From Pseudocercospora fijiensis CIRAD86 (taxonomy: Eukaryota > Ascomycota > Dothideomycetes > Mycosphaerellales > Mycosphaerellaceae), in the NCBI RefSeq assembly GCF_000340215.1, contig NW_006921532.1, positions 11,757,501 to 11,821,500 of the forward strand: a stretch of 64,000 bases of DNA, written 5' to 3'. Both the position numbers and the translations under genes were made by a program. Below, in pieces: positions 1-11,474 of this stretch; the first letter of the stretch is position 1; each line of letters begins with the position of its first letter. Under the pieces are notes generated by a model. It saw nothing but the letters and a program-made list of their open reading frames with translations. It was not told the origin of the DNA and did not search any database.

Positions 1-631
1 ATAGCTAGGAACGCCGACTATAGCGTAGGTAGGCGAGGTACTATTTCGATATACTTGCCTTACTTAGTCGGGATTACCTAGATATTACGTAATAGTTTAA
101 GTGTAGTATAGGGCGTTATATAATAAATTAGATACGCATCCTTCCTACTTACGATAAAAGCAAAATCTATTAAGCCGTTCGATAGAAGAAAATACCCGGT
201 ACTACCGCTTAATACTAGGTAAAGTAGGTAGCCGCCGTCCTAGTTAGCGCGAGTAACCTTATCTAGAATAGCACTATCCCGTAGTATTAGTCGCTCGTTA
301 GTACCGTAAAAAAGAAGAACTAACTTTATATAATATACCGCTATATTCCTAATTTGCTCTACAATTAAGGATAGTAGATAATTAGCGAAGATCTTATTAA
401 CTACTTTATAGCGATGCGATAGATTTAGCGACTAAGAGGGCTAGATAATAGTAACTCTGCGTCTACCGACGACGACGATAACGACGAGTAGATTCTATCG
501 CGAAATAGTAAGGCAAGGCTAGCCGAACACTAGGTATAGCTGCCGCTTAATACGGCTACTAGATAGCGCCGATAATAGCAAAAACTTCGGGCGTACGCCT
601 AAAACCGTAGTTATATAATAAGTATATACTA
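1..631 (+). pseudogene. C-terminus of element T giant unknown protein (copy 1, partial)
   Basis: This is the last ~210 codons of the gene seen complete at 48.7-53.95 kb; the rest lies left of the window. Reading TAG/TAA as Gln gives a basic, Gln/Arg-rich segment, a short Asp run near 465-480 (DDDDDNDEQ type) and a likely stop TAA at 629-631. The frame is kept throughout. I do not recognise the family. It ends just before a double-palindrome element at 638-689. Confidence 0.6.
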
Positions 632-637
632 ATAAAG

Positions 638-689
638 AAACTTTAGGTACGTACCTATTTAATACGTAGAATAGGTATATACCTAAAGT
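638..689. repeat. HP-T double-palindrome element (intergenic copy)
   Basis: A 52-bp inverted repeat. The left arm begins AACTTTAGGTACGTACCTA and the right arm ends GGTATATACCTAAAGTT, separated by about 10 bp. Each arm is itself a palindrome. The same 52-bp unit lies at the same place in copy 2 (53,956-54,007) and inside the introns of the SNF2-type gene of this element. Confidence 0.85.
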
Positions 690-1389
690 TCCTTTATTTA
701 CGTATAGTCTCTATAACATTTAATCGTATAGTTAAAGAAGTAGATATAGGCTAGTTAACTAAGTAGATAGCGCTTAAATAAGATTAAATAGCGAGCGACT
801 AGCGCACTACTAAATAAATAGATAGCCTATTATATATAATAGCGTATAATCTAGGTTTATTACTTTATCGACTTTACTAGACTAGCGTCGAGAATAATAG
901 GATTCTATTATACTATTATTGTTCTATATACTTAGAATAACAAAATTGCTATATAGTACTAACCTCTCTTTATCCGGAAGCTATACTATACTATTAGAGA
1001 TAGAGCCTCGTAGTATAGGTAGAAATCTCGACCTATAAAGTCGGAAATTAGCATCTCGGAAGAGGCATTCTCTACTACTATATATAGCGATCTATATTCA
1101 CTCGGAGCTATAAAATACCGCTAGATATTCTATTACACTGTCTACTTAATATATAGATTACTATAGCTCTTAACCCTTATATATACTATAGGGTTATCGA
1201 GGACGATAACGAGGTAGACTAACTTTACTTAATAGGCCCTAAATTCTTTATATAGTTAACTACTTAAGGAACGAAATTATTACGTAGTTATATAAGCTAG
1301 AAGGACTATAATTAATTAAATAAAGACGTTGTTACTTATTTATATACTTATATAATTATTTATATAATTCAATATTACGGAGACTGTTT
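690..1389. other. Intergenic stretch, no secure gene
   Basis: About 700 bp between the giant-protein gene and the minus-strand gene, also present in copy 2. A minus-strand frame can be read through TAA/TAG here, but it includes a TGA near 1,097 in copy 1 where copy 2 has TAA, and it is rich in Ile/Tyr. It may be a C-terminal extension of the minus-strand gene or its 3' untranslated region. I see no clear motif. Confidence 0.5.
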
Positions 1390-3047
1390 CTATAATCGTA
1401 GTATTATATACCTAATCTAAGAACATTACCTTTAAGTAGCGTAGGGTTCTCTTCCTCTATCGATACTTTACGTAGAGTAGCCGTACCCTCTTCTATTACT
1501 AGTAGCTCGCGTTCCTTCGCTATACTTAGTCGCTATAGTACGACGAGCGTAATATCGTTGTCGTACGCCTCCTCCCCCTCTAGAAGTTCGATTAGAGTTA
1601 TATCTACTATACTATTCGCTAGGTAGGCGATGCTATAGCGCTACTAATATATAATCGTTCCTAAGACTTTAACGTTACCTTCGAGGTTAAATACCCCGAT
1701 TCCGATCTCGTACTCTATCTCGCTATATAGTAGTTTAAGGTTATAGCGAAGCGCCTTAATATCCGCTATCGTAACGTTAAAGTCCGGTAGATAGTAATAA
1801 ACTAAGAAGCGATACTATATTAATAGCTAAGTTTTCTTATCGAGTCTATACCGAGTATAACGCTTAAGGCTAAATATACCTTTAGTCTTATTACCTAGAT
1901 CGGTAATAATCTAATATAAATACTAGTACTTCCTATAATCCGGCGACCGTAGCTACGCCGCGCGAGAAACTAGAATATTATATATAAAACCGCCGTATAC
2001 GAGTACGACCGATATTAAGTAAAATCTAGTATATACCGCTAATCTATCCGTACTTTGCTATACGTCTTTTAACTACCGCCGATCCTTATCTCGTATATCC
2101 TAGAGTCTAGAACGTAAGGTCTATATAAACCGGAAATATACGAGGGCGACGTCGTAGAGTCGTAGAGGTACTAACGCCGAGCTACGATATCCGAAGAATG
2201 TATTATAATAACTTAAGTAGAGGTTGTCTACGAGGTGCTTAACGAATAGCAATTAGTCGTATATAGACCGCGACTACTACCTTAGTATACTCTCCGAGCT
2301 TAAGTTAATATATTCGTCGAGCCTCCTTTAACTACGTTCTCTATCGTATAGGTAAAGGTTATTCCCGAAACTATATAGCGGTCTAAATGCGGCTAATAAT
2401 TGTGCTATCGTACTAGGCCTACTATTATTATAGCTACTCGTATTAATTAATACCTTATAAGACGTCTTCTATAGTATATTCTTAGGCGTCGGCGCTAGCC
2501 GCTAAGGATAATAAGGTAGTAAGTAACTACCCTATATAATCGAGAGTATACGGATATATATCGTTAAACTCCGTACCGGTAATAACGAGAAGTAGCGTTT
2601 ACGCTTCTTAATAGGTAAAGGAGGATCCGACTTCGTCTTAATTACGATCTCGCTAAACCGGAGACTAGGCCGTATACTCGCTATTACTATCCGAACCGCT
2701 TCGTCGCCGTAGTTAGTAAGTATAGGCATATATAATAAGGGTCGCAATTCGGGACTACCGTTAATATAGAGAGCGACTAGGACCGCCGTATATATCTAAT
2801 CCTACGCGATAGTTCGAGTCTAACTATCGATACCGAACCCCGCCGGCTAGCGCTTATATTATATCTACTACTCCCTATCTATACTATAGTTATAAGCAAC
2901 CTAGACTTTATAGTCTCTATACCTAACGTTTACTAGATAGCGTAGGATTTAATCCTTTAGCTCGATCGATAGTTCGGAGAATAATATCCTCGCCTTAATT
3001 AGATAGTAGTATAAGGTTGTTATAGTAAGCGGCAATAATAAGCGTTT
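1390..3047 (-). pseudogene. Unknown protein, element T minus-strand gene (copy 1)
   Basis: A minus-strand frame of about 550 codons is coherent once TAA/TAG are read as Gln/Trp. One part is still open (about 2,532-2,747), with residues such as LTNYGDEAVRIV and SDPPLPIKKRKRYFSLLP. The same frame is kept in the second copy at 54.7-56.4 kb, which supports real coding. It faces the SNF2-type gene divergently. A Lys/Arg-rich patch (PIKKRKR) could be a nuclear signal. I do not recognise the family; the start and the C-terminal limit are uncertain. Confidence 0.5.
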
Positions 3048-3392
3048 AATAGAACTTTAGGTACGTACCTAAAATTTCCTTACGTTATACCTTATATAAC
3101 CTTATATAACCTTATAGGCTATTACCTAATACTAGTGCGGGTAAGCGTTAAAAGCAAATATCGCTATTAGACGCGGGATATACCGCTAGCGGCAAACACG
3201 TAGTCCGTACGTAATATAACTTTTCTTCTTTTATAAGCCTGCTCCCTCTTCTTAACTTAAATATTAATATTAACCTTCCGTAGCACTTACTATTACTAGC
3301 ACTAGAATAGGTATATACCTAAAGTTTCTTTAAAAACACTAATAGTTAAACTATTTTCGAAAGAAACATATTACTATAATCGCGAAAAAACT
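3048..3392. promoter_or_regulatory. Divergent intergenic region with palindromes
   Basis: About 350 bp between the divergent minus-strand gene and the SNF2-type gene, so it probably holds both promoters. It contains a single palindrome near 3,055-3,080 (ACTTTAGGTACGTACCTAAA), a short CTTATATAAC direct repeat near 3,090-3,115, and a half HP-T unit near 3,305-3,330. The copy 2 equivalent is 56,364-56,708. I see no clear TATA or CAAT signal. Confidence 0.45.
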
Positions 3393-3733
3393 ATAGCTAT
3401 AAGTTCCCTACTTATCCCTAGCGCGCGTAAGCGCAAATTAGGTACTAGTCCGCTAAGCGACCTGCCCTAAACCCCGACGTCTACTACTAAGAAGCAGTAT
3501 ACCCTACTACTTAGCCTCGGCGATCCTTCCTTAAAAGAGTCGCTAGTAAAGAAGGCTAAAACCGCTAATACGCCTAAGAAGTTAACTAAAGCTAAGTAGG
3601 ACAAGACTATCGGTATAGAGATAGACTAAGATAAGCTTAACCTAGCCGAGTAGAGGTTTAAGGAAGGTCGCGTTAATAGCTTTAAGGACATTATAGACAA
3701 GACCCGCGGCGTAGTAACGGCCCTATCCTATAG

Positions 3734-3738
3734 TTAAG
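3734..3738. repeat. Target-site duplication TTAAG (left)
   Basis: TTAAG lies next to the left LTR and again at 11,475-11,479 next to the right LTR. The uninterrupted copy 2 has a single TTAAG at 57,050-57,054. This fixes the insertion site and a 5-bp duplication, typical of Ty3/Gypsy integrases. Confidence 0.93.
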
Positions 3739-4084
3739 TATTACGGTTACTCGCGATAGATCGTTAAGTAACTTCTTATTACGTGCAAGCCGAGGCTTCT
3801 TTAGAGAGGCTAATATAAGCGGGAGGTAGAGACAGAATAATTAGTACAAAGGTAATTCTAATTAGTAAGTAGGTAATATAAGTTGAACGCCTCGAGCTAT
3901 AAGGGCATTCCGGCGTTCCTAAATATAAAGGAGACATCTTGTCTGTAGTCGTAAGCGACGTAAGCGACGCTATCGCTCTCGACCGCTCCTATCGCTCCTA
4001 GTAAGATAGAGCGACAGCTTAGCCTACTAGTCTTAGCGTCGCTCTAAGATTATATAAGGACTCTAACTAATTAGATCCGTAATA
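3739..4084 (-). repeat. LTR (3' LTR of the minus-strand element)
   Basis: 346 bp. Read on the plus strand it runs from TATTACGG to CCGTAATA, the RIPed form of TGTTACGG...CCGTAACA. The match with 11,129-11,474 is near identity, and the differences I saw are transitions. Confidence 0.95.
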
Positions 4085-4100
4085 CTATCCCCCTCCTTAA
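4085..4100 (-). other. Polypurine tract
   Basis: On the minus strand the bases just before the 3' LTR read CTTAAGGAGGGGGATAG. This is the expected position and purine richness for the plus-strand priming site, and it confirms minus-strand orientation. Confidence 0.75.
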
Positions 4101-4130
4101 GCGGGATAGTCCCTTATTCCGGAACTTTCT

Positions 4131-4735
4131 AATTCTAACTTCTTTGCTATACTAAAGTTATTAAAGGACTTGTCTTCTCGTTAGCGTAAGGAAAATATCG
4201 CAAATAATATCCTTACCGACTGCCTCGAAATGCCGATCCGCTACTTTTATTATAAATAGGCCGATAAATCCTATAAAGTCGATCTCCGTTCCGGTCGCTA
4301 CTCCGAGTGCGCCCTATACGGCTAGTCCTATAATATATAAGTTACTCGTATAGAGTATAAAAAAATCCGGAAGGCGCGCCTAAAGATAGCTAAAGATCTC
4401 GAAGCGGCCGAAGAGGAGGAGGACCTCCTTACGCGGAAGCTTTTCGAGTATCGCGCAAAGGTCCGTCGCTTACGTAAGTCGTTGCGTATAAAGGAGGATC
4501 GGGAGGTACAAGCTCTTAAGGCAGAGGAAGCCTCTATTTAATAGGCGGAGGAGCTCGAAAGAGAGCTAGGCTCTTCGCCTATAGAGCCGATAATATTCTC
4601 GTTGCCTACTAACGAGCCGTTTCCCCTAGATAGCCGATTATAGATATCGCCTTATAACTAGAGTCGTCTAGATAGGACGTCCTAGCCTACCTCTAAAATT
4701 CCTAGTAGGAGTACCGAGAGTCTAGTGTCCTAAAG
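4131..4735 (+). pseudogene. Antisense Cys-rich coiled-coil protein within the retrotransposon
   Basis: Plus strand, opposite to gag-pol, between the 3' LTR and the end of pol. A coherent frame starts at or before the ATG at 4,230. It shows a cluster that would restore to a C-x2-C...C...C-x2-C...C pattern (near 4,240-4,335; SECALYG is visible), then a long charged helical stretch (KAAEEEED, FEYRAKVRRLRK and KEDREVQALKAEE types) that should form a coiled coil. Similar Cys-rich plus coiled-coil antisense frames are, to my recollection, common near the 3' end of ascomycete Ty3/Gypsy elements. The function is unknown; a zinc-binding or DNA-binding role is inferred from the cysteines only. Confidence 0.55.
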
Positions 4736-4856
4736 GTATATATTTTTAATATTTCCTATCTATTTTATCTTCTAGCTAGTTAGTCTAGTAGTATAATTCT
4801 TAGCTACAAAAGACATAGTTACTAGGTATGCTATTAGAGTCCCCGCTCCTCGAGCT

Positions 4857-4937
4857 ATACTGCCCTAGGTCGTTAAGAACTCTAAGGCGCTATAATCGAT
4901 AGGGTCTAAGAGGTCGTAGGTTTAATTCCTATACTAG
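4857..4937 (+). other. tRNA-like stretch, possible tRNA-derived remnant
   Basis: Near 4,914-4,934 there is a good T-arm: GTAGG, loop TTTAATT (would restore to TTCAATT), CCTAT. Upstream, GGTCGTTAAGAACTCTAAGG resembles an A-box and D-arm, and about 17 nt form a variable region. I could not find a 5' acceptor strand that pairs with the 3' flank ACTAGTT, so it is not a convincing intact tRNA. It could be a remnant carried in the retrotransposon 3' region. Confidence 0.3.
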
Positions 4938-7900
4938 TTATTTCTTTTTTATCCGGTTTTGATATTCTTTGATTATCTGCTAACAGTTCTATAGGTTTTC
5001 TTTTAGTTCCTAAGTGTTTTCTAAATATAGGTATCCTTTCTATTTAACAAGGTATTTCTAACCTTACTAATCTAGGATCTTTTCGACTTTAAACTTATTT
5101 TCTTCCTTAGGTTAGAAGTGAAATGTTTCTTAATACGGTGTTTCGGCGTCTGTAGGTTCTAGTATAGAGATATAGAATACTAGGTGGATTTTTGCGTCGT
5201 CCGGTAGTTTAAGTCGGTAATTAACTAGTCCTTTAGGCTTATTAATCAAAAATAGCCCGACTTTAACGTAGTCTAGTTTCTTAGTCGATCTCCGGGTTTT
5301 TAGATTCTTTATTAGGAGGTAGACCTTATCCCCCTTCTTTAGCTAAGGTGCTATTTTTCGTTTAGCATTATATAGCCCCGTAATCTTTTCTTAAGACTCG
5401 GCAATTGCCCTTTACAATTCCTTATACACCTGCTTTAAGTCTTCTAAAGCGACTATCGCTTTATCCGCGTATAGATGCTATAAATACTATTCCCCGAATA
5501 GCTACGGATGTTTCCTAAAATTAGCGAAGAATAATATCTCTTTCGTAGTCTTAGATTATTAGTTGTTTAGTGCAAGTTGTACTATAGGTAATAGCGATGC
5601 CTAATTGTTTTGTACGTAATTAACGTAGTGCCGTAAGTATACCTCTAAGGCCTAATTCTTAACTTCCGTTTAGCCGTCTATCTATAGATAGTATGCCGTT
5701 AATAGCTTGTGCTTAATTCTAAGTGTCGCTGTAAGCGTCTTCTAGTAGTTTAATGTAAAGAGCTTGTCTCTATCCGTAATATAGGTCTTTGGAAATCCGT
5801 AGTATTATACAAGTCTATCTAGTACGAGGTATCCGAGTTGCTCTGCCGTACTTGCTTCGTTAGTAGGAATGAAGTGTATATATTTCGTAAGCCTATCGAC
5901 TATAACAAGTATTATGTCGTAGCTATATCCTGTAACCGGATCCTTAGACTTCGGTAGTTTCGTAATAAAGTCTATTGTAACTTCGTCCTATAGTTTATCT
6001 AGTAGCGTCCTAAATTGGATATGTCTATATCTAGCGTGTCTATTAGCCTTGTTACGCTAACATTGTAGACATTTCTTAATATATTCTAGAACTCGTTGTC
6101 GTATATATAGGAATCCGAAGCTTCGCTTAACTAGTTCTATTGTTTTTAAAACTCTAGGGTGTCTATTTTCTAGTCCGTCGTAGTGTTGTCGTATACACTC
6201 TGTAACTCGTTCCTTAGGTACTTAGTATTTCCTATATTCGATTGGAAACTGTTCTTCTATATCCTAAAGAACTCGTATAATGTAGTTAAATTCTTTTGTG
6301 TTAGCACTAAGGCTTCCTGTCTGTTTTGCTTTTAATATCTGCTACTGCACTAGTTCGTAACCCTCTATATAGTCGCTACGGCGGCTTAGTACGTCGGCTC
6401 GTCCGTTCTCGCGTCCTAGGGTATAGCGGATTTCGAACTGTACTATCCTAGTAGCTCCGACTAGNNNNNNNNNNNNNNNNNNNNNNNNNNNNNNNNNNNN
6501 NNNNNNNNNNNNNNNNNNNNNNNNNNNNNNNNNNNNNNNNNNNNNNNNNNNNNNNNNNNNNNNNNNNNNNNNNNNNNNNNNNNNNNNNNNNNNNNNNNNN
6601 NNNNNNNNNNNNNNNNNNNNNNNNNNNNNNNNNNNNNNNNNNNNNNNNNNNNNNNNNNNNNNNNNNNNNNNNNNNNNNNNNNNNNNNNNNNNNNNNNNNN
6701 NNNNNNNNNNNNNNNNNNNNNNNNNNNNNNNNNNNNNNNNNNNNNNNNNNNNNNNNNNNNNNNNNNNNNNNNNNNNNNNNNNNNNNNNNNNNNNNNNNNN
6801 NNNNNNNNNNNNNNNNNNNNNNNNNNNNNNNNNNNNNNNNNNNNNNNNNNNNNNNNNNNNNNNNNNNNNNNNNNNNNNNNNNNNNNNNNNNNNNNNNNNN
6901 NNNNNNNNNNNNNNNNNNNNNNNNNNNNNNNNNNNNNNNNNNNNNNNNNNNNNNNNNNNNNNNNNNNNNNNNNNNNNNNNNNNNNNNNNNNNNNNNNNNN
7001 NNNNNNNNNNNNNNNNNNNNNNNNNNNNNNNNNNNNNNNNNNNNNNNNNNNNNNNNNNNNNNNNNNNNNNNNNNNNNNNNNNNNNNNNNNNNNNNNNNNN
7101 NNNNNNNNNNNNNNNNNNNNNNNNNNNNNNNNNNNNNNNNNNNNNNNNNNNNNNNNNNNNNNNNNNNNNNNNNNNNNNNNNNNNNNNNNNNNNNNNNNNN
7201 NNNNNNNNNNNNNNNNNNNNNNNNNNNNNNNNNNNNNNNNNNNNNNNNNNNNNNNNNNNNNNNNNNNNNNNNNNNNNNNNNNNNNNNNNNNNNNNNNNNN
7301 NNNNNNNNNNNNNNNNNNNNNNNNNNNNNNNNNNNNNNNNNNNNNNNNNNNNNNNNNNNNNNNNNNNNNNNNNNNNNNNNNNNNNNNNNNNNNNNNNNNN
7401 NNNNNNNNNNNNNNNNNNNNNNNNCTATTGTAAGTAGCTCCTTATTATAGATGTCGTAGTTCTGTTCCGCGGGTAATATCTTTCTCGAGTAATAGGCTAC
7501 CGGGTGTCGTTTCCCGTTATGCTCCTATATAAGGCATACTCCTATAGCCCTATCCGACGCGTCTATTTCTATCTAGACCGCCTTACTCCTATCGAATAAT
7601 CGTAGCGTTAGCGTAGAAACGCATTGCTTCTTTAGCTGCCTAAACGCTTCGTCTTCCTTCGTGCTCTAGTTCCATTTCTTGTCTTTCTTTGTAAGCTCCG
7701 TAAGGGGTGCCGCTGTCTTAGAATAGCCCTCGATGAATTTCCTATTATAGTTGGCTAATCCTAGGAATGATTGTACGTCTTTAACGCATGTAGGCGTTGG
7801 CCATTCCTATATTAACTTGGTTTTTTCTAAATCGATCCTAATTCCTATAGTGCTAATAATAAATCCTAGGAATTTAACTTCCTTCTTATAGAATTCGCAT

Positions 7901-9250
7901 TTCTTAGGTATAGTCTTAAATCCTACTTGAGTAAATCGTTTAAAGACGTCCTACACTATTCGTATATAGTCCGCGAGAGCTCCCTTAGTATAGACTAAGA
8001 TATCGTCTATATATACGATAACGTATATATCTAGAAGGTCTCGGAGGACTTCGTTTACGAGGTCTTAATATAACGCTAGGGCATTTGTAAGTCCTATAGG
8101 TATAACTAAGAATTCGTAAAGCCTATATCTTGTTTAGAATGCTGTTATCTATTCGTATCTAGCTGCTATACGTATTGCGTAAAACGTATCGCGTAGGTCA
8201 ATCTTCGTATACTAGTCTAATCTAGTTAATCGGTCTTACATTTCTTCGATGTTCGGTAGTAGGTACCGATTCTTAATTGTAATGTCGTTAAGTTGTCTAA
8301 AATCGACTACTAGCCGTCCTTCGTCTAATCCGGCTTTCGGAACGAACATTACTAGTAAGGCTGCCGAGGATGTCGACTTCCGTATCTAGCCTTTTTCTAA
8401 TTTCTCTTTTAGCTACTTGTCTAGGGTTTTGAGCTCTTTCTTAGACATTACGTATAAGGATCCCTATAGAGGCTCTTTCCTAGGCTATAAGTGTATCTTA
8501 TAATCCTATAGTTAGTGTTTAGGTAAGGCTACCTTGCCTCTCTCCTCTTTAAAGAGTCGCTTCTACTTACTATACTCTTTAGGAATGTCTAGGTCCGAGA
8601 TTCTAGTTTCATTCTTCGATAGCGTATAACTTCTATCCTTCCCGTAATTATTATTATAACCCTCCTAACCCAACGGTAGTATCGATCCGGGTTGAATACG
8701 GTTCTCCGTAATTCCTATCGACGTAAACGTCTTACGAATCGCCCTGCGTTTATTAATCTCATCTGCCTACGAACGCTGCCGCTATATAGGTTAAATGCCG
8801 ATTATATAGTCGCATTCCTTAAATATAAGTACTCCTTTTCTCTAGTCTACGACTAGGTTATACTTTCTTAACTAAGGTATACCTAATACAATGTTATAAC
8901 TAGCTATATTAGTAACATCTAAGACAATCTCCTCGTAGTGCTGTTAGATAGCTAGTAGTAACGGTATCGTTTCTCGTTCTATACTAGGTAGCGGTAACCT
9001 ATCTACTGCTATAAGTTTATACGCTCCTTCTCTTCTGCTTCGGGTTACGATCCCTCGGCTTTTAACGAATAATTCGGAGGCAAAGTTCCCGCTCGCTCCG
9101 GAATCTATTAATGCACTCGTCGGGTGCCCGTTAACGATAACTTTTATACGGAAGACTGCTATTAATGCTTAAGCGCTTTCGGTATTAAGGAACTCTCTTA
9201 GAACGCTCTAATCTAGAGAGTTAGTCCGTTTCCCGACTAATTAGTAGCCT
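4908..9250 (-). pseudogene. pol: Protease-RT-RNase H-integrase polyprotein (pol), with assembly gap
   Basis: Domains on the minus strand in order: aspartic protease near 9,130-9,000 (ALIDSGASGNF); reverse transcriptase about 8,640-7,700, with GLDEGRLVVDFRQLND near 8,330, GLTNA near 8,085 and YIDD at 8,002-8,013; RNase H start near 7,600-7,430 (QIEIDAS, then [17 protein letters not shown]). The gap 6,465-7,424 removes the rest of RNase H. The integrase zinc finger lies near 6,080-6,035 (CLQC), the core near 5,980-5,600 (TIDFITKLPKS, then DRLTKYIHF) and a chromodomain-like VEKILD motif near 5,090. Stops are TAG/TAA. It copies and integrates the element; the chromodomain usually targets heterochromatin. 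Confidence 0.9.
6465..7424. other. Assembly gap (960 N)
   Basis: A run of 960 N between the RNase H and integrase parts of pol. From family order it should contain the end of RNase H and the connection to integrase; nothing can be read in it. Confidence 0.99.
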
Positions 9251-11111
9251 AACGTTGTTCTAACTAGTTACGGATCCGTAGTCCTACCGTTCGTGCTTCT
9301 TCGGTATATAATTTTTCCTCGAGGGTATCGTTATATACGTCCCGTCCCTACGCTACTATAGCCTTTCGGTATTGCTAATTTAATCGCTAAACCGTCTAAC
9401 GTATATCTTAAGTAATAATCGTCCTTTCGTCGGGTAGGACGTATCCGTAGGGCGTAATTATACTTCCTATCGGTACTCGCTCCGTAATGAAGTTATAGTA
9501 CGTATAGTCTATAGGTATCTAGGGGTAATTCTAGAATTTTGCCCGTAAGCTTATCTAGAAATAATTAAATTAGATAGGATCGACCTTCCGTTATCTATTA
9601 CCCTTTAGAAACATTTCCTCGTATTTGCGTACTAGATATAAGGCGATTGTTCGCGCTACTATAGGTATATCTATTATAAACGTAAGGATCGTATCGTCGT
9701 TAATCCCGAATTCGTCTTTACTTTCTTTATTCGTAGTTTCTTCCTCGGTATCTAGACTTCCTTCTAAATCCTCTTGCTATTCCTCCTCTTACTAAGGGGA
9801 CTCCGGTACTTCTAGGATAGCTCCTAACTCCTCCCCGGGAGGGAATAAAGCTTCCGGATCTCGGTTTTCTTTATCGTCGGTATCTAAGTAAGATTTATTA
9901 ATCGTTTCTTCTTCTAACTAGGATTTCGTATCTTCTCGTACGAGTCGCCTAATCTAAGGGAAGAATCCTACTTCTACTTTAGTAGAATAATGAATTTAGT
10001 ATTAGTCGTCGTAATAGAATCTCTAGTAAAGGGTTCTATATATAGGTTCTTGTCGTCGTACTATTATATAGATTTGTCGTAGCTCTTTCTTTACGACCTC
10101 TACGTAGGTCCTCGGCGCGTTATTAATAGAGTATAGCTCTACTACTATTCGGTAGCCTTCTCTACTCGAGTCCTTTCGTTGTATTATATTAAACTGTTCG
10201 CGTTGTACTATATTCTTACCGCGGTAGTTCCGTACTATATAGCCTTCCTTACTATACGTATAGCAAGTTAATCTTTCTGCTTTCTTAGGCGAACTCTTGC
10301 CTTTTCTTCCTTTAATTGCTCGACCCTTCTAGGTAGCGTCTAGCTCTATTAGTTGCGCACCGTAGTAGTTGTTCCCCTTTAGTTTATCGTAGGTACTATA
10401 GTTTCGTCTATTATCGTATCTAGGAGTATAACTAGCTTTTCTAGAAGTCTTAGAATCGTAACGTCGTTCTAAAGCTCGTTCGTAGAGCCTATCGTCGAGA
10501 TCGATCGTAACCTTAACTAATGTTCCTATATTATCTATTTTTCTACTGTCGCGTATAAGCTCGTCTTTAACGTTATCCTTAAGACCTCGCCGATACATTA
10601 TTATAAGAGCTTCGTCGTCCTAATCCGTAAGTTAGGCGTATTCCTAAAATTTAGCGGCGTAATCGGTATATAACCCCTTCTAAGTTAAGTATTAGATAAC
10701 CCTAACTGCGGTAGCAACTTCGTTAGAAGATCTAAAGATCTTCTTTATCGTACGCTTAAGATTTTCGTAGCTTGCGAAGATTCTATCCGAATTGTCGGTC
10801 CCGTTACTATCTAGATAGGTCCTAAGAAATGGTTTAACCTAATACTAAGCCCTACCTCGTATAAACGTCGTTGCGAAGACTAGCTTTAAGTTATCTTAAA
10901 CCTAGTTAAATATAAAATATATATCTATCTAGCTAACCTAGGTATCGAACTTGTCTCGGTCGCCGTAATAAAAGTCTAGCTTTCCGATCTTAAGAGAATC
11001 GTTTCCGGCATAGGTTCCGAGTACATTGCTAGTACTAGAGGTAGTACGTCGAGTACTGTCTATTTCGCTAGGGGCGGGAGTTCCCCTTCCGACTTGTAAT
11101 AAGGCACTTAT
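9251..11111 (-). pseudogene. gag: Gag-like protein with CCHC zinc knuckle, and linker to pol
   Basis: The capsid region reads from about 11,111 downward. A still-open piece at 10,329-10,598 has MYRRGLKDNVKDELIRDSRK, typical of fungal Ty3/Gypsy Gag. A zinc knuckle near 10,260-10,220 reads CYTYSKEGYIVRNYRG, which returns to C-x2-C-x4-H-x4-C if TpG/CpA are restored. The predicted start is ATA (former ATG, MSALLQ-like) at 11,109-11,111, only 17 bp inside the 5' LTR edge. The 9.25-10.2 kb part is an acidic, low-complexity linker in line with pol. It packages the RNA genome into particles. Confidence 0.85.
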
Positions 11112-11128
11112 CCTAAGGGCGTTTAAAG

Positions 11129-11474
11129 TGTTACGGTTACTCGCGACAGATCGTTAAGTAACTTCTTATTACGTACAAGCCGAGGCTTCTTTAGAGAGGC
11201 TAATATAAGCGGGAGGTAGAGATAGAATAATTAGTATAAAGGTAATTCTAATTAGTAAGTAGGTAATATAAGTTAAACGCCTCGAGCTATAAGGGCATTC
11301 CGGCGTTCCTAAATATAAAGGAGACATCTTGTCTATAGTCGTAAGCGACGTAAGCGACGCTATCGCTCTCGACCGCTCCTATCGCTCCTAGTAAGATAGA
11401 GCGATAGCTTAGCCTACTAGTCTTAGCGTCGCTCTAAGATTATATAAGGACTCTAACTAATTAGATCCGTAATA
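11129..11474 (-). repeat. LTR (5' LTR of the minus-strand element)
   Basis: 346 bp starting TGTTACGG and ending CCGTAATA on the plus strand. It should carry the promoter for the minus-strand transcript. The left end still has TG where the other LTR has TA, illustrating a single RIP-type change. Confidence 0.95.

Larger units (their letters stand above)
1..3738. repeat. Element T copy 1, left part (duplicate of 53,318-57,054)
   Basis: Base 1 corresponds to 53,318, and the two copies run in parallel with almost no indels up to the TTAAG at 3,734-3,738 (57,050-57,054 in the other copy). In the stretches I compared, the differences are nearly all C/T or G/A transitions, as expected from independent RIP hits. 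The copy is cut on the left by the window edge, inside the giant-protein gene. It resumes after the Ty3/Gypsy insertion at 11,480. Confidence 0.93.
3739..11474 (-). mobile_element. Ty3/Gypsy LTR retrotransposon (chromovirus), RIP-damaged
   Basis: A full-length element of 7,736 bp, including a 960-bp assembly gap, inserted in the SNF2-type gene of element T. The coding strand is minus. In transcription order it has a 5' LTR (11,129-11,474), Gag with a CCHC knuckle, aspartic protease, reverse transcriptase with YIDD, RNase H, integrase and a chromodomain-like C-terminus. A polypurine tract and the 3' LTR (3,739-4,084) follow. This gene order defines the Ty3/Gypsy chromovirus group. It keeps more TG and CA than its flanks, so it was probably RIPed less, or later, than its host. 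An extra plus-strand Cys-rich frame and a tRNA-like stretch lie between the chromodomain and the 3' LTR. Confidence 0.93.

Noticed and set aside
4085..4100. Sequence after the left LTR as a tRNA primer-binding site of a plus-strand element
   Set aside because: The coding domains are all on the minus strand and the sequence is a polypurine tract when read on that strand.
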